NCBI GenBank assembly: GCA_033809355.1
Contig: JAPXLV010000028.1
Coordinates: 1-34,625, forward strand
Direction of reading: 5' to 3'
Source of the DNA: T3Sed10-213 sp012519365
GTDB lineage: Bacteria > Planctomycetota > Phycisphaerae > Sedimentisphaerales > Anaerohalosphaeraceae
DNA: 34,625 nt
The translations under genes were made by a program, and so were the position numbers. The notes under the pieces were generated by a model. That model was not told the origin of the DNA. It did no database searches and saw only the letters and a program-made list of their open reading frames with translations. The number at the start of each line of letters is the position of its first letter. Positions within the stretch are counted from its first letter, which is position 1. Shown piece after piece: positions 22,943 to 30,551 of this stretch.

Positions 22943-24697
22943 TTACCGTCGCGGTTGAAGTGCGGCTGCAGGCGGTTCTGCGGTCGGTTTTGGGTATTCA
23001 ATGACGCCGAGGTAGGGCAGAGTTTTTTCGAGAATCTCCCGAACGACCGGTGCAGCGACGCGGCCGCCGCTGTACCCCTTGCCCAGCGCGCGATTGGGGC
23101 GAACAATCGAAACCAAGACGACCACCGCCGGTTTTTGGGCCGGGGCGCCGCCGACGAATGAGGAGATATAGTTGCGGGTGTCATAGCCGCCGCCGGGCAG
23201 GGCGATGTTGGCGGTGCCGGTTTTGCCCCAGACCTGGCAGTTTTTCAGGGCTGCCTGATCGCCTGTGCCGTCGTTGACCACCGCCGTGAGGGCGTCTTGC
23301 ACTATCCATCGGGCTACCTCCGGCTTGAGGATGTAGCCTGCGCCGGCGCTGGGCTGCCGCAATTCGGTGATGTTGCCATGGCGATCGACCACCGCCCGAA
23401 CGATGTGGGGACGAACCAAACTGCCGCCGTTGGCCAAAATGCAATAGGCCTGTGCCATTTGTAGAGCGGTGACGGAAATTTCGTGTCCGAATGGAATGCG
23501 TGTGACGCTCCAGCCGCTCCAGCGATTGAGCGGATGAAGAATGCCTGCTTCTTCGCCGGGCAGGTCGATGCCGGTGCGCTGGCCGAAACCGAACATCCGC
23601 AGACCGTCGTAGAGATTTTTTTGCCCCATTTGCAGGCCGATTTTGGCCATGCCGACATTGCTGGAGTGGCTTAAAATCTCGCGCACATTCATCAAGCCGA
23701 AGTGTTTATTGCCGAACTCGCCGATACGGTATCTGGCGAAATAGCCGTTTTCGCAATCAAATTTTTCGTTAAACCCGATGCTGCCGCTGTCGAGGGCGAT
23801 GGCCGCGACAATGGGTTTGAAGATACTGCCCGGCTCATAGACATCGCAGATTGCTCGGTTTTTCAGATGCTCCGGGTCGGTTCGGGTAAAATTCTCGGGG
23901 TCGAAATCCGGCAAAGAGACCATCGCCAAAACCGCTCCGGTGTAGGGATCCATCACGATGCCGACGGCGGCTTGAGCCTCGTACTCCTGCATCTTTTTGA
24001 GCAGGGCCGATCGCACAAATTCCTGAATGCTTGCGTCGATGGTCACGATCAGGCTTTGCCCGTCGATGCTTTCCACGCGGTCGGTGGGGGCGGCAGCGAT
24101 AGGGCGTCGAAGGGCATCGACGACAAACACGCTTTTGCCGTCCGAGCCGCGGAGCAGCCGGTCATATTGGAATTCCAATCCTGCCAGGCCGGTCTGTTCA
24201 GTCCCGATAAAGCCGACGACGTGGCTGGTCAGTCTGCCGGCCAAATAGCGGCGTTTCCATCGGGTTTCAATGCTGATGCCGGGGATGCCGGCCTGGACCA
24301 CGGCGTCGCGCGTCAAGATGTCCACATCCGAGAGCAGGGGGGCGTAGCCGGGGTTGGAGGCGCTGTCAATCAATCGGCAAATCTCGTGGCCGGGCACTTG
24401 CAGCAGATCATGCAATTGCAAGGCGGCGATTTTAATCGCCTCGGTGTTCTCAAACCGCCGCGGTTCGGCAAAGACGGTATAACTGACGTTGCTGGCCGCC
24501 AGCAGCCTGCCTCGCGCATCGACGATAAAGCCTCGTTGCGCGGGTTCGGGAATGATGGCCTTTTGCTGGCGTCGGCTGGACAGTTCGAAGGTGTCGGCTT
24601 TGACGAATTGCAAATCATACAGCCGCCAGATCAACAGGCCGAAGAGAATACAAACCGCCGCGAATCCCGTGAGTATGGTATAGGTTTGGCGATTCAT
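22943..24697 (-). CDS. ftsI: Division-type penicillin-binding protein (FtsI/PBP2x class)
   Basis: A 584-aa class B transpeptidase that crosslinks septal peptidoglycan. One N-terminal membrane anchor lies at about 8-28. A dimerisation domain follows with RGFIVDARGRLLA. The transpeptidase domain has the active serine in SIFKP (Ser291, Lys294), SSN at 345-347, and KTGT at 492-495. All three catalytic motifs are intact. It starts four bases after the ftsL-like stop, with AGGA eight bases before the ATG. The place in an mraZ-rsmH-ftsL-ftsI order supports the FtsI name over a general PBP2. The canonical next genes murE, murF and mraY are absent. Confidence 0.95.
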   Translation of the reverse strand: MNRQTYTILTGFAAVCILFGLLIWRLYDLQFVKADTFELSSRRQQKAIIPEPAQRGFIVDARGRLLAASNVSYTVFAEPRRFENTEAIKIAALQLHDLLQVPGHEICRLIDSASNPGYAPLLSDVDILTRDAVVQAGIPGISIETRWKRRYLAGRLTSHVVGFIGTEQTGLAGLEFQYDRLLRGSDGKSVFVVDALRRPIAAAPTDRVESIDGQSLIVTIDASIQEFVRSALLKKMQEYEAQAAVGIVMDPYTGAVLAMVSLPDFDPENFTRTDPEHLKNRAICDVYEPGSIFKPIVAAIALDSGSIGFNEKFDCENGYFARYRIGEFGNKHFGLMNVREILSHSSNVGMAKIGLQMGQKNLYDGLRMFGFGQRTGIDLPGEEAGILHPLNRWSGWSVTRIPFGHEISVTALQMAQAYCILANGGSLVRPHIVRAVVDRHGNITELRQPSAGAGYILKPEVARWIVQDALTAVVNDGTGDQAALKNCQVWGKTGTANIALPGGGYDTRNYISSFVGGAPAQKPAVVVLVSIVRPNRALGKGYSGGRVAAPVVREILEKTLPYLGVIEYPKPTAEPPAAALQPRR

Positions 24698-24701
24698 CGG
24701 A

Positions 24702-24926
24702 TTAGTCCTGGTGTGCAGATTCCGACGGCGGGGTCAGGCCGGCCGGACTGATTAAACTTTCAAAGTAGAGCTGTTTTTGTCGCAGTTGTTGGGTGATCTG
24801 GTTTTGCTCTACCACGGCCGAGCGGTACTGATTGAACAAACGTGTCGAACTGGTGCGTAAATGGACGGTGAAAATCAGCATGCCCGTCACAAAAAAAACG
24901 CAATAGATAAATCGTCCGCGCGACAT
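24702..24926 (-). CDS. ftsL: FtsL-like small membrane protein
   Basis: A 74-aa protein with a short basic start (MSRGR), one membrane helix (about 6-24) and a predicted periplasmic coiled-coil-like segment (VVEQNQITQQLRQKQLYFESLI). Size, topology and position directly before ftsI match FtsL, which links FtsB/FtsQ to the septal synthase. FtsL sequences diverge strongly, so the name rests on topology and gene order. AGGGG lies eight bases before the ATG. Confidence 0.72.
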   Translation of the reverse strand: MSRGRFIYCVFFVTGMLIFTVHLRTSSTRLFNQYRSAVVEQNQITQQLRQKQLYFESLISPAGLTPPSESAHQD

Positions 24927-24947
24927 TGACAGTACCCCTGCTGCCGG

Positions 24948-25811
24948 TCAGCGTGCCGGGAGGATCAAGGTCATTCCCGCCTTAAGATCATCTGCACTTT
25001 TGAGACGGTCTTTATTCAGATCAAGAAGGTCTTTGTACTTGTTTCCGTCGCCGAGTGTCTTTTCGGCGATTTTCCAAAGCGAATCGCCCGGCTGAACGAC
25101 GTACTGGACGGTTTTCGGCTGCGGCTTTGCCGCGTGCGAGGTGGTTGATGCGGAGTTGGTTCGCTCGAAGAAATTCGAAAACCGCTCGAGCAGGCTTTCG
25201 GTGGCCGGCGGTTCGGTACGGACGGTTGCGGCGATGTCTGTCAGCGGAGGAATCACCAGCCGACTGCCGACGACGACATGATCCGGTGAGGACATCGCCT
25301 CTTTGTTGGCTTCATACAGTTTCTGAATCACTGCCCGTCGATTGCCTTGTTCGGGGCCATAATATTTTTGCGCAATAACCGCCAGATTTTCGCCGCGCTG
25401 CACAATGTGTTCTCGCGTGGCGGGTTGTGTTGTTGTCCGGCCGGTTGAAGGCAGGTCAAGTTGGTTGATCTGTTCGGAGATAACCGAGGGCGTGGGGGCC
25501 GGCGGGATGGGGATGTCCCCTGCGACCGGGTTCGGTGCAGCGGCCTCCTGAGGAATGCTGTTCAGAATGATGACTTCCTGCGGCGGCTCGGTTTTGCGCA
25601 AGGGGATGTCCGGGCTTAACCGCCGGGCCGTTTCGGTGAGCTGGCGGTCGATGACCAGGTCGGGGGTGGAGGGGGTGACCACGGAGGTGGTTTTGACCAC
25701 GTCTTCGGCCGCGGCCGATTGTAAAAATGACGGCAGCCCATTGATCAAATACGCGATCAGGACAATAAAAAACAATCCCAGCAACAATCCGATCTTGGCG
25801 TCAGCAGTCAT
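24948..25811 (-). CDS. Membrane-anchored protein with two LysM domains
   Basis: A 287-aa protein. One membrane helix (about 7-25) is followed by a proline-rich linker (40-130), a first LysM (about 134-189, EHIVQRGENLAVIAQKYYG), a second linker, and a C-terminal LysM (about 237-286, QYVVQPGDSLWKIAEKTLGDG). LysM binds GlcNAc-containing glycans such as peptidoglycan, so the protein should tether the inner membrane to the wall. The ATG at 25811 has GGGAG eight bases upstream; the ATG at 25832 has none. It sits between rsmH and ftsL, where canonical clusters have no gene, suggesting a division-site role by context. Confidence 0.88.
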   Translation of the reverse strand: MTADAKIGLLLGLFFIVLIAYLINGLPSFLQSAAAEDVVKTTSVVTPSTPDLVIDRQLTETARRLSPDIPLRKTEPPQEVIILNSIPQEAAAPNPVAGDIPIPPAPTPSVISEQINQLDLPSTGRTTTQPATREHIVQRGENLAVIAQKYYGPEQGNRRAVIQKLYEANKEAMSSPDHVVVGSRLVIPPLTDIAATVRTEPPATESLLERFSNFFERTNSASTTSHAAKPQPKTVQYVVQPGDSLWKIAEKTLGDGNKYKDLLDLNKDRLKSADDLKAGMTLILPAR

Positions 25812-25836
25812 TTGTACAACTCCCTTTTCCATATTC

Positions 25837-26775
25837 TTATAACCGTTTTGCTATTCGCAATTTTGCGCTTCGACTGCGAGGATTCGCGACGACCTCTTCG
25901 CGTGTTGGCTGAATCGGTTTTTTGGTCAGCACGTCGTAAACCCCCTCAGTTTTTTTTTGCCGAAAATCATTTTTAACGATTCCATCCTCCAGGCTGTGAA
26001 AGCTGATGACCGCAATCATTCCGCCGGGTTTAAGCAGGTTCGGTGCGGCTTCCAGCAATCGTTGCAGACGATTCAGCTCGTCGTTGACCGCGATTCGCAG
26101 GGCCTGAAAGGTCCGCGTAGCGGGGTGGATTTTATGCCCTCGCGACGGCGCTTTCATCGCCCGGCATACCACGGCGGCCAGCTCGGCCGTGGTCGTGAGC
26201 TTAGCCTGTTTTCGCTGTTCGACAATGAACCGGGCAATCCTCCTTGATGCCCGGTCCTGACCGTAGCGGTAAATCAGATCCGCCAAATCCTTCTGGCTCA
26301 ACCGATTCACCAACTCTGCGGCGGTTGTCTCAAGCCGGTCATCCAGCCGCATATCCAGGGGCATAGCGGTCTGGAAACTGAGCCCCCGCTGAACGTCATC
26401 CAGCTGGGCCGAACAAAACCCCAAGTCGGCCATTATAAAATCAACCTTGTCGATGCTGCGTTGGGCCGTAATCTCGGCGATTCGGTCGAAGTTTTCCCGA
26501 ATCAATTCCACGCGGCACTTGAGGTCGCGTAAATTTTGTAAGGCCCGGCGGATACTGTTTTGATCCACGTCCAGTCCGAGCAAGCGACCCTCCGGGCCTA
26601 ACTGACGACCGAACAACCGACTGTGGCCCCCATGTCCGACGGTTGCATCGATCATAATCCCATCCGTGGGAAGTTTAATCCATTGTAAAAGCGGTTCCAC
26701 CAGAACCGGGATATGCTGCGGGCGATCCGCGTCGTCCATGGGGCAGGATGTGTCCGCAACGTCATTGCTCATCAT
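25837..26775 (-). CDS. rsmH: 16S rRNA (cytosine-1402 N4) methyltransferase
   Basis: A 312-aa SAM-dependent enzyme that methylates C1402 in the decoding centre. Landmarks are HIPVLVEPLLQWI, the SAM-binding MIDATVGHGGHS (41-52), DLGFCSAQLDDVQRGLSF, the helical insert, ALRIAVNDELNRL, GGMIAVISFHSLEDGIVK and the C-terminal NPRSRSAKLRIAK. The DLG motif has FCSA where VSSP is usual. ATG codons at 26775, 26772 and 26739 are all possible starts; I keep the first. It begins six bases after the 73-aa ORF. Confidence 0.96.
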   Translation of the reverse strand: MMSNDVADTSCPMDDADRPQHIPVLVEPLLQWIKLPTDGIMIDATVGHGGHSRLFGRQLGPEGRLLGLDVDQNSIRRALQNLRDLKCRVELIRENFDRIAEITAQRSIDKVDFIMADLGFCSAQLDDVQRGLSFQTAMPLDMRLDDRLETTAAELVNRLSQKDLADLIYRYGQDRASRRIARFIVEQRKQAKLTTTAELAAVVCRAMKAPSRGHKIHPATRTFQALRIAVNDELNRLQRLLEAAPNLLKPGGMIAVISFHSLEDGIVKNDFRQKKTEGVYDVLTKKPIQPTREEVVANPRSRSAKLRIAKRL

Positions 26776-26781
26776 ACAGCA

Positions 26782-27003
26782 TCACACGACGGCAAATCCG
26801 ACCGCCCCGGCCGTGCGGCCCATTGCCAACAGGGCCTTCATCTGGGGCGAGAAGTCAATCTGTTCAAAGAGCGCCCCCGCCTTTTTGACACGTTCAAGCC
26901 GTTCGGCCAAAAGTTCAGCCGCCGCCAGTGTCTGATCGTCGTTATCCTGCTGTCCGGCCAAGGCCCGGCTGACAACCTCAAGAGCATCCTTTTCGCTTAC
27001 CAT
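26782..27003 (-). CDS. Small hypothetical protein between mraZ and rsmH
   Basis: A 73-aa acidic, mostly helical protein with no membrane segment and no family I recognise (MVSEKDALEVVSRALAGQ; AAAELLAERLERVKKAGALF). GAGGG lies seven bases before the ATG. It is packed 20 bases after mraZ and six bases before rsmH, so it is co-transcribed. The position, tight spacing and ribosome site argue that it is real, but its function is unknown. Confidence 0.72.
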   Translation of the reverse strand: MVSEKDALEVVSRALAGQQDNDDQTLAAAELLAERLERVKKAGALFEQIDFSPQMKALLAMGRTAGAVGFAVV

Positions 27004-27023
27004 AACACATCCCTCGTAAAAAG

Positions 27024-27506
27024 CTATTCATCTTCTATCTGTTGCGCCTGTCGCAGGATTTGTTCCTGTCGGGCTCGAACAACGTGGGTCTGGTAAAGAT
27101 TCAGGTTGTCCGACAAGTATTGTTCCCAATCTTCGGTATTCCAGACCTCAATATGGTCGCCTACGCCCACCAGCGTCAGATTGGTGCCCAAGCGGGCACG
27201 TTTTCTCAGTTTTTCATTGATTAGCAATCGTCCCTGCCGATCCAACTCAACCTTGCTGGCCAAGGCGAAACTCAGTCGCTCATAGGCGACCGCTTCGTCA
27301 GGGGCGCCCGTCCGTGGGGCACCGGCAAGGGCGATTTGCTGGAATTGTTTTTCCGGATACAAACTCAAAATGCCGTTAGGGCCCATTGCCAGGTAAAAAT
27401 TGCTGCCATGCTTGTCCGAATCAATCTGACTGCGGAGCTTGTTTGAGATGAAAAGACGATTCTTATCATCAATTGTATGCTCGTATTCACCTGTTAACAT
27501 TAGCAT
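27024..27506 (-). CDS. mraZ: MraZ transcriptional regulator
   Basis: A 160-aa DNA-binding protein with two AbrB-like halves: GEYEHTIDDKNRLFISNKLR near the start, and VELDRQGRLLINEKLRKRARL at about 93-115. MraZ forms rings that bind G-rich direct repeats before its own operon and controls the dcw cluster. ATG codons at 27506 and 27500 are both suitable; a GTG at 27521 is less likely. A typical -10/-35 pair and GGG-box repeats lie immediately upstream. Confidence 0.94.
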   Translation of the reverse strand: MLMLTGEYEHTIDDKNRLFISNKLRSQIDSDKHGSNFYLAMGPNGILSLYPEKQFQQIALAGAPRTGAPDEAVAYERLSFALASKVELDRQGRLLINEKLRKRARLGTNLTLVGVGDHIEVWNTEDWEQYLSDNLNLYQTHVVRARQEQILRQAQQIEDE

Positions 27507-27515
27507 GGTTTTTTG

Positions 27516-27531
27516 CCCCACTTGGCACCCT
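27516..27531 (-). promoter_or_regulatory. Possible MraZ operator repeats
   Basis: On the minus strand, AGGGT and GTGGGG lie about 11 bases apart between the predicted transcription start and mraZ. Known MraZ sites are TGGG-type direct repeats at roughly 10-base spacing. Only two boxes are seen and one is imperfect. Confidence 0.35.
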
Positions 27532-27542
27532 ATTTATGGGGA

Positions 27543-27572
27543 ATAGTACCAATCTGCACCACTGACTGTCAA
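27543..27572 (-). promoter_or_regulatory. Promoter of the mraZ operon
   Basis: On the minus strand, a perfect TTGACA (27572-27567) and TACTAT (27548-27543) are spaced by 18 bases. The predicted start near 27536 leaves a leader of about 30 bases. Confidence 0.7.
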
Positions 27573-27892
27573 TTAAAAATCGGCGTTTTCTGAAAATATG
27601 TTTAACTTTTTAGCGGCCGGGTTTTTTGGCTTTGGGGAGGCCTCCGATTGAGGCACAATATGTACGGGTCATTCTCAGTGTGGGCTCTATATATAGGGGG
27701 AAAGCCAATTTTTTAGCAATGAAGCGGGGAGAAAAAATTATTGAAATCAGATACTCCTTGCGGTAAATTGATTTTATGCTTGCAATAGGCGAGCGGGCTG
27801 TGTACCATATGCCCCTCGTTGATGGACGGAGCATTCCGAATCGATTGAAAGGCTGACTTTTGTGAGTTAAGGCCTGTTTGAGAAACACTTTA
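27573..27892. other. Intergenic region before tRNA-Lys
   Basis: No gene, repeat or structured RNA that I can support. A minus-strand open frame at 27610-27888 lacks a ribosome site and any motif. Confidence 0.5.
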
Positions 27893-27965
<73 letters not shown>

Positions 27966-28057
27966 GTTTTATAAACATAGGAATATAAAGGGCTTATCGA
28001 AATAGGAGTGCACAGGAGGTATCCCCGAGCGGTGTGTTGTGAGTGTCAAGAGGGCCT

Positions 28058-29182
28058 TTAGTCTTTGCGTTCGAGCCAATGCGCTGCAAAAATCAACAGG
28101 TCTTGCGTATTGACGCGGCCGTCGTTGTTGAGGTCGGTTGCGGCACATCGGTGGATGCCACATTCTTCCACTTGCCACCACTGTGCCAAATGGGCGAAAT
28201 CCTCCAACTGGACGCCGTAGGGGCAGAGAAAATCTCCGACAGGATTTTGCCATCGCAACCGCGGGTATTCGGCCTTTTCGCATAGGGACCAGATCGTCTG
28301 AAAATTCCATCCCGCCTCACGGTAAAGGTCGACGGTTTGCATCTCGGCGGTGGTTTTGCCTTCGCCGATGGCATTGAACATGTCGCCGGCCTTTTGGCTG
28401 TCCCAAAAACAGCCAATGACCATGCCGTACCAGTTGATGCCGGCCAGTCCGCCGATATCGCCGTCGCTGGAAGCGGCTTCTACCGCGGCGGCGCTATAGC
28501 AATGCACAAGTTGTCCGTTATCGTTGGCGCCCACCAGCCCGCCGACAAAATTAAAGCCGCTTACTGTGCCGCGGGCGAAGCAGTCGGTTACGACATCGCC
28601 CATATTGTATCCCACAAGCCCCCCCGCATACTGACCGGTACTGACTACGGTTGCCTCCGCAAAGCAGCCGCTGACCGCTCCGCCGATATTGCTGCCGATC
28701 AGCCCGCCGGTGTCCCATTCTTTCCCACTTACGGAGCCTGTGACATAACAGTCGGTGATCTGGCCGTGGTTTCGCCCGACCAGCCCGCCGACGGCTTCGA
28801 ATCCCTGAACATCCGCGCCGCCGACGCCGAGTCGCTGGATTTGCCCTCTTGCGCCGATGTAGCCGAACGTTCCGACAAATTTCTGCTCAGGCATAAAAAT
28901 CGTCAGGTTGTTCAGGGTATGGAATTGGCCGTCAAAGATGCCGTTAAACCGGATGGTGTTGTTGCCAACCGTCTGGGGGGTTGTTCCGGACAGATCGATG
29001 TCATTTGTCAAAACAAACGCCTTGTCCCAATCCTGGGGGGCATTGGTCAATTCCAGCCAATCGTCCGCGGTGCTGAGGCGATACGGGTCGGCTTGGGTGC
29101 CTGTGCCGCCGCTGTAGGCGCCGGCCCACACCACGGCCGAGAGCATCGCTATTGCCGCCTGTAAAAAAACGGGCTTGGCCAT
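28058..29182 (-). CDS. Secreted GLUG-repeat protein with dockerin tail
   Basis: A 374-aa exported protein with a signal peptide (MAKPVFLQAAIAMLSAVVWAGA). It then has GTQADPYRLSTADDWLEL, the usual opening of planctomycete GLUG proteins, and five GLUG repeats of the form GGLVGxNxGxIxDCY/F (about 130-260), each with one cysteine. The C-terminus has a full dockerin calcium loop, DLNNDGRVNTQDLLIFAAHWL, and an upstream partner half, VQLEDFAHLAQWW. It probably folds as a beta-solenoid for adhesion or surface binding. The ATG at 29182 gives a clean signal peptide. It follows the 29187-30149 gene almost without a gap, so the two are one operon. Confidence 0.85.
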   Translation of the reverse strand: MAKPVFLQAAIAMLSAVVWAGAYSGGTGTQADPYRLSTADDWLELTNAPQDWDKAFVLTNDIDLSGTTPQTVGNNTIRFNGIFDGQFHTLNNLTIFMPEQKFVGTFGYIGARGQIQRLGVGGADVQGFEAVGGLVGRNHGQITDCYVTGSVSGKEWDTGGLIGSNIGGAVSGCFAEATVVSTGQYAGGLVGYNMGDVVTDCFARGTVSGFNFVGGLVGANDNGQLVHCYSAAAVEAASSDGDIGGLAGINWYGMVIGCFWDSQKAGDMFNAIGEGKTTAEMQTVDLYREAGWNFQTIWSLCEKAEYPRLRWQNPVGDFLCPYGVQLEDFAHLAQWWQVEECGIHRCAATDLNNDGRVNTQDLLIFAAHWLERKD

Positions 29183-29186
29183 TGTA

Positions 29187-30149
29187 CTACATCCCTCTTT
29201 GTCCACTTCGACTGGGTTTTGTAAAGGTGGCGGTTACCGTTTTGTCGCTATCTATGGTGAGGGTAACAGGGTTGTCGGCTGCGGTAATGCCGCCCGACCA
29301 TCCGCTGAAGATATAGTCGTCCTCGGCCTCAGCGGTCAAGGTTACGGTTTGGCCGTGGAGATAAAACGGCATCTCCGGCGAGAGGGTTACGCTGCCGTTT
29401 TTAGCATTCACGGTCAGGACAAATGCCTTGTCGGGAAAAACCTCATCGGTACTGTGACAGAGAATCGTTTCATACACAGATTTGCCCTGAAACGACTGAA
29501 CCGTCAGGTTCAAAGTGATATCGTCATAGACGTAACTTACCTCGTCGCAGCAGATACCGAAGCCCACACTTACGCCGGAGCCGGCATAATCAATAAACTC
29601 AAGCATTGCCGAGGACAGGGCCGCTGTTGTTCCATCCGTCAGAAGCACCGTTGGTCTGTTGCCGAAGAGGCCGACGGTCCAGTGGTTCGGGTCGTGGGTT
29701 TGACTCAATCGACACACCAGATCGCCGTCCTGATAAACGCTCGACAGCATCGAGCCGAACGGAGCAAACGGGTCTTCGTTTTGCCTGTTTCGTCTCAATG
29801 GCAAAAATCCTAATCGTGGATTGTCAAGGACGTAAAGCCGCAGTGTCTGTTCGTCGATGGGGCGCTGTTCCGGAATCTGCCCGGGCCGAAGTTCGCTACG
29901 CGGCGTCGAAGGGGATACGGTAAAACTCGAATCCAGGCCGACCGGTCGGATATGGTAGATGGTTACCCTTGCCTCGGTGATGATCTGTCCGCTTTTGAGC
30001 GGCAAGGTAATCCGAGGGTTGATGCCCCAGGTATAGCATTGCCCCGCTTGCAGGGTACGGTCTTGAGCTGATGTTTGGGGCATAGCACCCCCTGCGGTCG
30101 AGAGAGCGACCGTCCATCCGATACAGAATCCGATGATTTTTGTTTTCAT
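29187..30149 (-). CDS. Secreted protein with InlB-type B-repeat
   Basis: A 320-aa exported protein with a signal peptide (MKTKIIGFCIGWTVALSTAGGA). The middle (about 30-235) is a beta-rich region I do not recognise, containing RLYVLDNPRLGFLPL and NHWTVGLFGNRPTVLLTDG. The C-terminal 75 residues match the divergent InlB B-repeat pattern, YLHGQTVTLTAEAEDDYIFSGW, then TLTIDSDKTVTATF, common in surface proteins of environmental bacteria. The ATG at 30149 has AAGGG only three bases away, a tight spacing; a TTG one codon earlier is an alternative. Its stop overlaps the region just before the GLUG gene start. Confidence 0.8.
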   Translation of the reverse strand: MKTKIIGFCIGWTVALSTAGGAMPQTSAQDRTLQAGQCYTWGINPRITLPLKSGQIITEARVTIYHIRPVGLDSSFTVSPSTPRSELRPGQIPEQRPIDEQTLRLYVLDNPRLGFLPLRRNRQNEDPFAPFGSMLSSVYQDGDLVCRLSQTHDPNHWTVGLFGNRPTVLLTDGTTAALSSAMLEFIDYAGSGVSVGFGICCDEVSYVYDDITLNLTVQSFQGKSVYETILCHSTDEVFPDKAFVLTVNAKNGSVTLSPEMPFYLHGQTVTLTAEAEDDYIFSGWSGGITAADNPVTLTIDSDKTVTATFTKPSRSGQRGM

Positions 30150-30442
30150 CAACCCTTTTGGCTATCCAAATCTGAGTACACTGAATCGGGCTAAAAACTG
30201 TTCGTGCAATGATGCAGACCGAAGTTTGTCCTCACTTCCGTCAACGATGTCAAACACAGCTGCTTTGTGCGATGTGTCACGCTCATCGCCGGCAATGACG
30301 GCCGGCATAGCAAGCGATTATTCCGTCAAGAGGATACGGATAGACCCTCAGCATCAGGTTGTCTTTGTCGTATTCTCCTATTTCCAGACGAAAGCATCAA
30401 AACTTGAATCTAATCGATTATTTCAAAAACACAAGTGAATTA
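30150..30442. other. Divergent intergenic region
   Basis: No gene. It holds a GCCGGC/GCCGGC stem-loop (30288-30293 and 30301-30306) and a TCCGT/ACGGA inverted repeat near 30325-30345. No good -35/-10 pair is evident on either strand. Confidence 0.4.
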
Positions 30443-30458
30443 TTCGGTTTTTACCGAA
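30443..30458. promoter_or_regulatory. Perfect inverted repeat upstream of 30552 gene
   Basis: TTCGGT (30443-30448) and ACCGAA (30453-30458) with a TTTT centre form a perfect palindrome, nine bases before the LacI-type operator candidate. It is a plausible second regulator site or an RNA hairpin. Confidence 0.4.
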
Positions 30459-30466
30459 AGATCGAG

Positions 30467-30480
30467 AGAAACCGCTTTCA
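30467..30480. promoter_or_regulatory. LacI-family operator candidate
   Basis: AGAAACCGCTTTCA fits the general LacI/CcpA-family pattern TGnAAnCGnTTnCA at all fixed positions but the first. It lies 71 bases before the ATG at 30552, a usual distance for control of a carbohydrate gene. No LacI-type regulator is encoded in the window. Confidence 0.5.
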
Positions 30481-30551
30481 AAATCCGTGCGTCAGGGATA
30501 TCCTTGCCGGTACTTTCACAACAGGGGAACCGAAAATACGGAGAATGGACC

